A stretch of 64,000 bases of DNA from Crocodylus rhombifer (Eukaryota > Chordata > Crocodylia > Crocodylidae), in assembly GCA_038503035.1 (NCBI GenBank), contig JAVSML010024333.1, forward strand, positions 76,996 through 140,995, written 5' to 3'. Below the pieces are notes generated by a model. It did not search any database. It worked only from the letters and a program-made list of their open reading frames with translations, and was not told where the DNA came from. The stretch's first letter is position 1. The number at the start of each line of letters is the position of its first letter. Position numbers and translations under genes: made by a program. Positions 58,111-64,000 of this stretch are shown in pieces.

Positions 58111-58327
58111 CTAGATTGAATCTGTCAGTGCACTGCAGTATGTATTTGGGAGAGCACAGAATTGGATGAACAGCTAGATACTGTGATGTGAGTTGTACTA
58201 CAGGAGTAACCAAATCGCTAGGAGCAGGTGCCCCAGGAAATCATTCCTTACTGGCAGGTTAGGGATGAGCTATACTTAAGATGTAATCTGGTGTGAAGAT
58301 AATAATCCCTGCCAATTTGAGGCAGGA

Positions 58328-58566
58328 TTTCATTAAAAGAAGGCTAGATATCAGGAGGTGCTACTTCACTGTCAGGGCGGCTAGGATCTGGAACCAACTT
58401 CCAAGCGAAGTGGTGCTGGCTCCTACCCTGGGGGTCTTTAAGAGGAGGCTGGATGATCACCTTGCCGGGGTCGTTTGACCCCAGTACTCTTTTCTGCCAT
58501 GGCAGGGGGTCGGACTTGATGATCTGCTCAGGTCCCTTCTGACCCTACAAACTATGAAACTATGAA
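58328..58566 (+). mobile_element. CR1 LINE 3' tail inserted in the gypsy integrase
   Basis: RRLDIRRCYFTVRAARIWNQ and VFKRRLDDHLAGVV are the CR1 C-terminus; the tail is ggtcggacttgatgatctgctcaggtcccttctgaccctacaaactatgaaactatgaatg. It splits the gypsy integrase between IIIPANLRQDF and the following zinc-binding-like segment. Same subfamily as 34.4 kb. Confidence 0.85.
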
Positions 58567-58665
58567 TGCATGCTTTGTATCTGGTAATAGAGGCATACCT
58601 ATGGCATGCTCAGGAGTATGTCTACTGGTCACACACCTACTACTGTACAGACTTTCACAGCCTGA
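58567..58665 (+). pseudogene. gypsy integrase zinc-binding remnant
   Basis: After the CR1, ttgtatctggtaatagaggcatacctatggcatgctcaggagtatgtctactggtcac can be read (with frame changes) as the GHxGxxxxLxxAQEYVYWP motif of the gypsy integrase N-terminal zinc-binding domain. Only this fragment is visible. Confidence 0.4.
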
Positions 58666-58742
58666 TGAAGGGTTTGAAAACTTGCTAATTTTTTTTTTGT
58701 TCCAACTACTTAAGTTAGTCTAATAAAATATCAGATTCACCC
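58666..58742. repeat. SINE-like tail fragment
   Basis: cctgatgaagggtttgaaaacttgctaattttttttttgttccaactacttaagttagtctaataaaatatcag is a diverged form of the right half of the 53.1-53.7 kb element. Confidence 0.5.
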
Positions 58743-58747
58743 AAAGA

Positions 58748-58964
58748 GCAGGTTCAGGCTTGATATCAGGAGGCATTACTTGACAGTTAGGGCTGCCATG
58801 CTCTGGAATGGGCTCCCAAGGGAGGTGGTGCTCTCCCCTACCTTGGAGATCTTCAAGAGGAGGTTGGATAGTTATCTGGCTAGGGTATTATGATCCCAGC
58901 ACTCATTCCTGCCCAGAAATGATGATCTGTTCAGGTCCCTTCCAACCTTAGAAACTATGAAACC
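58748..58964 (+). mobile_element. CR1 LINE 3' tail
   Basis: gagcaggttcaggcttgatatcaggaggcattacttgacagttagggctgcc encodes the RFRLDIRRHYLTVRAA segment, and the copy ends gatgatctgttcaggtcccttccaaccttagaaactatgaaac. It is only about 180 bases from the previous tail, in the same orientation. Confidence 0.85.
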
Positions 58965-58969
58965 CTATC

Positions 58970-59900
58970 TACTGGTCAGGCATGAATTCCCAAATGAGGA
59001 CATATGTGGAGCTTCCTGGTGTCTTCCTCCAAATCATCCCCACTTCAGCTTGTGTTACAAATTGCAGAGCTTGCATGTTGTTAAAGAAACCAAATGCAAT
59101 GAGTCCAGATAGGGTGTGAATCACTTGCTAAACTAGTGCAAAGCCACACAGAAGAAACCCCTCAGAACCTTTTTGGTGTAACTGTGCAGAACCTTAGTAT
59201 GACCATGTTACACTGAGTTCTGCTAGTGCTGGAAGAGGTGTTTTCAGAAAACAGGCTGGGAGAGAATTTGAAACTGTGGGTGGATTTGAAAAGAATGCAT
59301 TAATGCATTTAGCATCTGATGCATCTAATTTCCACGCTAAACAGCCTGGTAAAATCTGGAAGCAAAGGACAGCCACTGAGCAGATAACCCTGATAGGCAA
59401 ATGAGGCTAAGCCATAACTATACACTTTTCTCTCCTTTTTTTTTGCTTAAACTAAACCCTTTGTGGCAGGAGATATTTTTCTCCTTTCTCTCCTCAGCAG
59501 AAAGGAGGAAGCATCAAGGACAGAAACTAGCACTTTCAGTGGAGTGTTGTCCACACACTTTTGGTACAGCAGTGTTCAGAAACTGTGTTACAGACTACCG
59601 GGACATGTCAAGACAGACTGTGCAGTCCAGAAACAGAGACAACCAGTAAGCATTCCTATAACACCCTTAGCTTTCCGCTATGAATCGTGACTACCACAGA
59701 ACACTGGAAAGCAAGTTTTCCTTGGTAATGTCTTACTGGACCAAATGTCTAACTGAGAATGATGGTAAACATGATTTTGGGCATAGGAAAGAAACAGATA
59801 CAGCCTCAGGTGGAACAAACACTCTTGTTTAATTCCATTATAAAAATGAAAATGGTGACTTTAAACGGGAAGAGGATAATAAACCTATGGATTTCTAATA
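58970..59900. other. intron stretch, nothing recognised
   Basis: No gene or named element. ctgtgttacagactaccgggacatgtcaagacagactgtgcagtcc near 59580 could be a zinc-knuckle-like gypsy scrap (CYRLPGHVKTDC), but the match is short. Confidence 0.35.
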
Positions 59901-59904
59901 AGTA

Positions 59905-60265
59905 GGGACTACTGAAATTGCAGCCCAAGTGCACTTCCCTAATCTTGCAGGTTCCCAGGCTGGCCCCCTCCCCACCCCCATGCCTGATTGGCAGAGGGGC
60001 CTCACCATTTACTTCTGAGCAGCAGAGAGGCAAAAACCACAGTTTTAAATGTAGGGCAGTTTTTGCCTCCCAGCCAGTCAGCAGCAGAAGCCAAAATCCA
60101 CACCATATTTAAAACTAGAGTTTTTGCCTTCCCACTGATCAGGAGTGAGCGGTGAGTGGTGGGGCCTCTCCTTCAATTGGGGGTGGGAGCAGACAGGGGA
60201 AACTGCAAAATTAAAGGAGCCACTGTGCTGTGCACTTCTGCCATTATTCTGGTAGGTATCTACTA
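59905..60265. repeat. imperfect palindrome of about 360 bp
   Basis: Left arm: cagcccaagtgcacttccctaatcttgcaggttcccaggctgg...gaggggcctcaccatttact...gagaggcaaaaaccacagttttaaat. Right arm: atttaaaactagagtttttgccttcccactgatcaggagtgagcggtgagtggtggggcctctcc...ccccaattgggggtgggagcagacaggggaaactgcaaaattaaaggagcc...gtgcacttctg. They pair along about 150 bases each, with a centre near 60.08 kb. No coding content. Confidence 0.7.
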
Positions 60266-60756
60266 ATAAGTTATTGGAAATATGTAGAGACAGAGGACAC
60301 ACAGTTGAACAAGATGAACCAAATCTTGAAAAAGGATAAGGTCCCTATTGCATGTGGAATACAGAGAGATTGAAATAGAAGAAAGGGAAGAACAAGAAAC
60401 ACCAAGTATTTCTGCTGCTCTTACATCAGCAAAAAAATCAGGCCCCACTCCATTGATGTCCTGCGTAGAACTGAAATAACTGAGCTCAAAATCTTACTGA
60501 TGATTCCATGGTACTTGCAGTTTTCAATAACTGAAAGGCAGGGGAAAAGAAAGAAAGCACTTGTTTCAGCACTAATGTCTTCAGTAAGTATAAATGCTTT
60601 GCAATAAACTAAATCTCTTTCAAGTTCTATTGAACACGCATTTTCTAACTGTAGAACATTAATGATCAGATTATGTTGCCATTAAACAGGAATGCTGCTT
60701 CATATCTATTCCTGAGATGTAAATAAGATATTTTGCTGTTGTACATGTTGTATTCT

Positions 60757-60772
60757 ATGCACGCGCGCGCGT
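60757..60772. repeat. short (CG)n tract
   Basis: gcacgcgcgcgcgtt, an alternating purine-pyrimidine CG run that is rare in CpG-depleted intronic DNA. About 230 bases upstream of exon 3. Confidence 0.7.
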
Positions 60773-60988
60773 TATCTATATAAAAACTGCAATCTGGCCT
60801 GAATGATGCCTACACTAACACAGTATATTTCAATTTTCCATATTATCTGTTACGTTTATAGGGGGAATTTCTTATAGAACACCCTAATTTAAACAAGTTA
60901 TTGGTCAGCTCACTCCAGCAAAGTGCCATGAGATTGACCCCAGGGTCTCTATTAATGTTGTCTCCTTTTTTCCTTCTCTCCCCCTCAG

Positions 60989-61108
60989 GACTCCAGTGCA
61001 ATGCCTCAATAGATTTGATTGGTACATGCTGGCCCCGGAGTGCTGTGGGGCAGCTGGTGGCTCGCCCCTGCCCTGAATACTTCTATGGAGTGCGGTACAA
61101 CACTACAA
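60989..61108 (+). CDS. CRHR1: CRHR1 exon 3 (hormone-binding extracellular domain)
   Basis: This 120-bp exon lies between a pyrimidine tract ending cccctcag and the donor gtaagg. It begins and ends in phase 1, which joins exactly to exon 2 (a glycine codon spans the junction, followed by LQCN). The translation contains [17 protein letters not shown] and GVRYNTT, diagnostic of the class B GPCR extracellular domain. Three cysteines (LQC, GTC, RPC) are those that, in CRHR1, form disulfides with partners in exons 2 and 4. The tryptophan of TCWPRS is part of the conserved core of this fold. NAS and NTT are potential N-glycosylation sites. GQLV and FYGVRYNTT favour CRHR1 over CRHR2. There are no stops or frameshifts, so the gene looks functional. 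Exon 4, expected to encode NGYREC, was not found before the window ends. Confidence 0.9.
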
Positions 61109-61994
61109 GTAAGGCAGAGGGGACTGACCGGGGAAAGGTGGGGAGCAGCCACACCAGTGGCATTGACATTGCAAATGAGTTTGGAATCAGTTGCACAAAG
61201 GCAGGAGGTAGGGGGGTGGAATGGTCACAAATCACTGATGGAAAAAGAAAAGCCCAACTCCTGGCACTGAGGAGCTGGTATCGCCTATGAAGTGAGCACC
61301 CACGACGGTGTGTGAATGTATAAGAGGGGTCACCCACCATGCCCCTGGACTGAGCCAAGTGATAGCTGGTAAGGGAGATGTTTCAGGCCATAAGCTGACA
61401 AAGAAATAGCTTTTCTCACTGCATAGCCCAGTCATTCACATCCAAGGACTGAGCAGAGTGATATCCTGTCTCTGATAGTTACATCAAAGGAAGGGTTGAA
61501 AACCCATGGTAACAGATTAAACTGCCCCTTCCACTAAGTCTCATCCTGATCTTTCGTAATCAGGAACCAACTTAAGTTCCAAGCATGCATTTTAATTTCC
61601 TTTCCAAATTATTTTTAGAAATACCTGTGATTACCCTGGATATTCCTGTCACTCCTATAAACATCGCATTCCTTTTTATAATTCATGCTGATGTGTTGGC
61701 CTTAGTGGCATCCTGCAGCCAGGAGTTGCACAGATGGATTGTGGATCATGTGAAAGGGCATTTGTCTCCTTTCAATTACACTGGTCATTTTGTTGCTCTC
61801 ATATTATGGGGCAGGAAGCACCAAAGCTGATTTCCCTTTTGTAGACTGTTTATCGCTTTTCTTTGTGCTCAGGGTCTCTATCTTCCAACAGTTGCCTATC
61901 AGCACTGCCCAGCCCTTGAACTACCCTTGGCTTCCAGTAGTTTTAACTTCACAGACCATTCTTGATGAACATACTACTGCTGCTACTAATAGTA

Positions 61995-62110
61995 CCTTAT
62001 AGCACTTATGTAGCACTATTGCCAAAATGCTTTCCTGGGGAGGTCACCGCCACTATCTCCATTTTACAGGTGGGGAAACTAAGTCACTTCTGTTACTTCA
62101 CCCCTGTCTG
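61995..62110 (+). mobile_element. MIR-like SINE
   Basis: taccttatagcacttatgtagcactattgccaaaatgctttcctgggg...ctatctccattttacaggtggggaaactaagtcacttc keeps the MIR core and its order. The 3' side is lost in the following sequence. Confidence 0.6.
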
Positions 62111-62153
62111 GACCCCTACTCCCCAACATGTCACTCAGTAAGCTATAGAGCAG

Positions 62154-63530
62154 TGGTCCCCAACCTTTTTCAGTAGGAGATCACTTTGGGAATTTAAAAG
62201 CAAACAAATATCCACCCCCTCCCACCACCCAGCAGGTAAGTTTGTAGGGAGGGAAAAGGGGGTGCAGATTGAGGTAGAGGGAGAAAAAAATATTTGGGGG
62301 TGCACCCCCCCCCCCCCAGCAGGTAGTTTGTGAAGGAATGGGTGAGGTGCAGGAAAAGGGCCATGGTGGTGGGGCAGGGCAGATCAAGGTCCCAGCCCTA
62401 GCCCCACTCCCTCTCTCACCACTGGGGTCTCAATCTGCCACCTTCCCAGCTGTGGTGAGGAAGAGAGTTGGGCTGGAACAAGGGTAGGCCCTGCAGCTGG
62501 GGAGGGATGGAGCCGCAAGCGGTTCATCTGGGGGTGCGGGGAAGTGAGGGGGCACACACCCCAGCAGGACACGGGGAGCGCATGCACCGGATCTGCAAGT
62601 GGGGCGGGCTGCAGCTGTGGGCTGGGGCCAGGCTCTTACTGGTGGGGGGGCTGGACCACCAAGAAGAGCCTGGCCCATGGTGGCGGCACTGGGAGCGGGG
62701 CTATGGGTGGGGGGCTGTAGTTTCCCCCAACCCTCCAACCCAGCCTAATGCAGCGCAGCCTCCCAGCCCACACAGGCAGCCATCCTGCCCCATGCAGATC
62801 CCGGCCATGCAGCCCCCATGCCCTCAAGTGGGAGGAGGGGCGGGGGAGAGGAAGGCTGTGCCAGGGTGTTCCCGGCTACACTGCAACCAGGGCGGGCAGT
62901 GGTGGCACTGGGCTGGGGGTCTACAGTGAATTTTCAAGTGGTGCAGGCCCATGACCCCCTTCCTAGCACTGCCACTGCCACAGGCTGGCCTCTTGGTGGC
63001 TCAGCATCCCTGCCAGGAAGAGCCTGGCTCCACCCCGCCCCACATGCAGATCTGGGGGCAGGTGCCCTTCCCCCCCAGTTTGTGCACAGGGCAAGGCGGC
63101 TGCCGCTGTGCCCCAGACTTTGTGCCCTGAGCTTTATACTCAGAGCTCCAAACTGCAGTGGAGCTCAGGGTGCAAAGCCCAGCATGCAGCAGCAGCCACC
63201 TTGCCTCACACATGGATCAGGAGGGCATGTTGCCCCCTGGGCCTCCATCAGGGTGTGTGCAGCGGCAGGATCCCTGCTTTCCCCTGTGTGCCTGGATGAG
63301 CCACCTGGGGTCCAACCCTGCTCCGGGCTCGCCTAGCTGGGACCCCACTCACCTGGTGGCAGGGGGCATGCAGGGGGATTGTCCCACTCACCCAGCCTGG
63401 CCCCAGCAGCAGGGGGCACAGCTCAGCCCAGCAGGGGGCACAGTGATACCCAGCCACTCCCCCCATGCGTCCTGCTGCTCCCAATCATCAGACTGAGATT
63501 GACTGTCAGGGGCTCCCCAGTCATCCAGTC
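62154..63530. repeat. GC-rich block with hAT-type left end (CAGTGGTCCCCAACC)
   Basis: It begins CAGTGGTCCCCAACCTTTTTCAG, a standard hAT end, followed by a 13-C run at 62305-62317. The next 1.2 kb is GC-rich, with motifs (gggcaggg, cagcagggggcacag, aagagcctggc) shared with other non-autonomous elements here. The right boundary could be ctccccagtcatccagtcgatcgcag near 63520, but no inverted repeat is clear. Long frames on both strands reflect base composition, not genes. Confidence 0.4.
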
Positions 63531-63537
63531 GATCGCA

Positions 63538-64000
63538 GTTTCATAGATGTAGGGTTGGAAGGGACCTGAGTAGATCATCAAGTCCGATCCCCTACCTGGG
63601 GAGGAGTGAATATTGGGCTCATATGACCCTGGCTAGGTAATCGTCAAGCCTCCTCTTAGAGACCCCCAATGGTAGGAGCCAGCACCACTTCCCTCGGAAG
63701 TTGGTTCCAGATCCTAGCTGCCCTGACCGTGAAGTAGCGCCTTCTAATGTCCGGCCTGAACCTACTCTCAAACAACTTATGGCCGTTGTTCCTCCTTACT
63801 CTGGGAGGTGCTTGGGGGAACAGGGTCTCTCCCATTCCCTGCTGCTCCCCTCTGGTAAGTTTATAGACGGCCACCAGGTCCCCTCTCAGCCTTCTCTTGT
63901 GAAGGCTAAACAGGTTCAGGTCCTGTAGCCTCTCCTCGTAGGGTCTACCCCTGTGCTGTCCCTGGATCATGCAAGTGGCCCTCCTCTAGACCCTCTCGAT
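63538..64000 (-). mobile_element. CR1 LINE 3' part, minus strand, runs out of the window
   Basis: The + strand starts tttcatagatgtagggttggaagggacctgagtagatcatcaagtccg. The minus strand encodes RGRPYEERLQDLNLFSLHKRRLR, LVAVYKLTRGEQQ and RRYFTVRAARIWNQLPREVV. It is close to the 34.4 kb copy. Its 5' side lies beyond the window. Confidence 0.9.

Larger units (their letters stand above)
54660..58660 (+). mobile_element. Ty3/gypsy LTR retrotransposon relic (internal region)
   Basis: Pieces occur in the expected gag-pol order: a gag-like NLAAAWKQWKEEL near 54730; a decayed CCHC region (QYCRKLCK...FQCC) at 55310-55410; an aspartic protease core with LDCGTSCNVIN at 55600; a linker; RT at 55.98-56.69 kb; RNase H at 57.61-58.11 kb; and the start of integrase at 58.19-58.66 kb. 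Frames are broken by many stops. A TIR element (56736-57612) and a CR1 tail (58328-58566) are inserted. No LTRs were recognised at either end. Confidence 0.8.
1230..60988 (+). other. CRHR1 intron 2 (about 59.8 kb, repeat-filled)
   Basis: The intron starts with gtaagc and ends with a tttttccttctctcccccctcag-type tract, and both ends agree in phase with the flanking exons. It is a mosaic of transposable elements, listed separately. CR1 copies alone occupy roughly a quarter of the window. No other host exon was recognised inside it on either strand. Confidence 0.8.
61109..64000 (+). other. CRHR1 intron 3, 5' part
   Basis: The intron starts with gtaaggc. From 61109 to about 61990 it looks like unique sequence with no gene. 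After that come a MIR-like SINE, a long GC-rich block beginning with an hAT-type end, and a CR1 fragment that runs out of the window. The next exon of the receptor is not reached. Confidence 0.7.

Noticed and set aside
62468..63336. 153- and 172-codon frames in GC-rich DNA
   Set aside because: Frames open on both strands with low-complexity Gly/Pro/Ala/Cys content; explained by composition of a repeat.
61109..64000. CRHR1 exon 4
   Set aside because: No sequence encoding the expected NGYREC region with splice sites was found.

Overview
The window is vertebrate nuclear DNA and almost entirely intronic. It is anchored by two exons of one host gene, read on the + strand: a class B G-protein-coupled receptor that matches corticotropin-releasing hormone receptor 1 (CRHR1). 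Exon 2 (1145-1229) and exon 3 (60989-61108) carry the end of the signal peptide and the start of the hormone-binding extracellular domain. They are separated by an intron of about 59.8 kb. Lineage is inferred from repeats: dozens of diverged CR1 LINEs, an hAT transposon rich in GATTTAAATC, MIR-like SINEs, a decayed Ty3/gypsy element and RTE-like LINE pieces. Together these suggest a sauropsid with a slowly turning-over genome, most likely a crocodilian. A turtle is not excluded.

Layout. 1-3.6 kb: end of intron 1, exon 2, unique intron. 3.6-7.7 kb: a MITE, a CR1, a palindromic low-copy element and a CR1 tail. 7.9-11.4 kb: quiet intron with one MIR. 11.4-20.5 kb: CR1 copies on both strands, a Harbinger-like relic, an LTR and an RTE-like fragment. 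20.6-28.1 kb: the densest part, with an hAT MITE, two large imperfect palindromes and, between them, a 3.5 kb hAT transposon with a perfect 8-bp target duplication and an LTR-like insertion inside it. 28.1-34.4 kb: RTE-like LINE, poly-C repeat family, LTR-like block. 34.4-41.6 kb: CR1s, gapped MITE (10 N), Harbinger-type terminal repeat. 42.3-51.7 kb: MITEs, two long CR1 copies in opposite orientations and a TA-flanked Tigger-like element. 53.1-59 kb: inverted SINE-like pair, then a Ty3/gypsy relic cut by a TIR element and a CR1. 59.9-60.3 kb: another palindrome. 61-64 kb: exon 3, intron 3, GC-rich hAT-ended repeat and a CR1 running off the end.

No bacterial-type system, CRISPR array, rRNA or convincing tRNA is present. 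The only functional coding sequence I can support is the pair of CRHR1 exons; every other protein match is a transposon relic broken by stops or frameshifts. The most informative features are the nesting relationships (dated by target duplications and interrupted reading frames) and four imperfect palindromes 120-600 bp long. Comparisons with family consensus sequences are from general knowledge; nothing was aligned by software.
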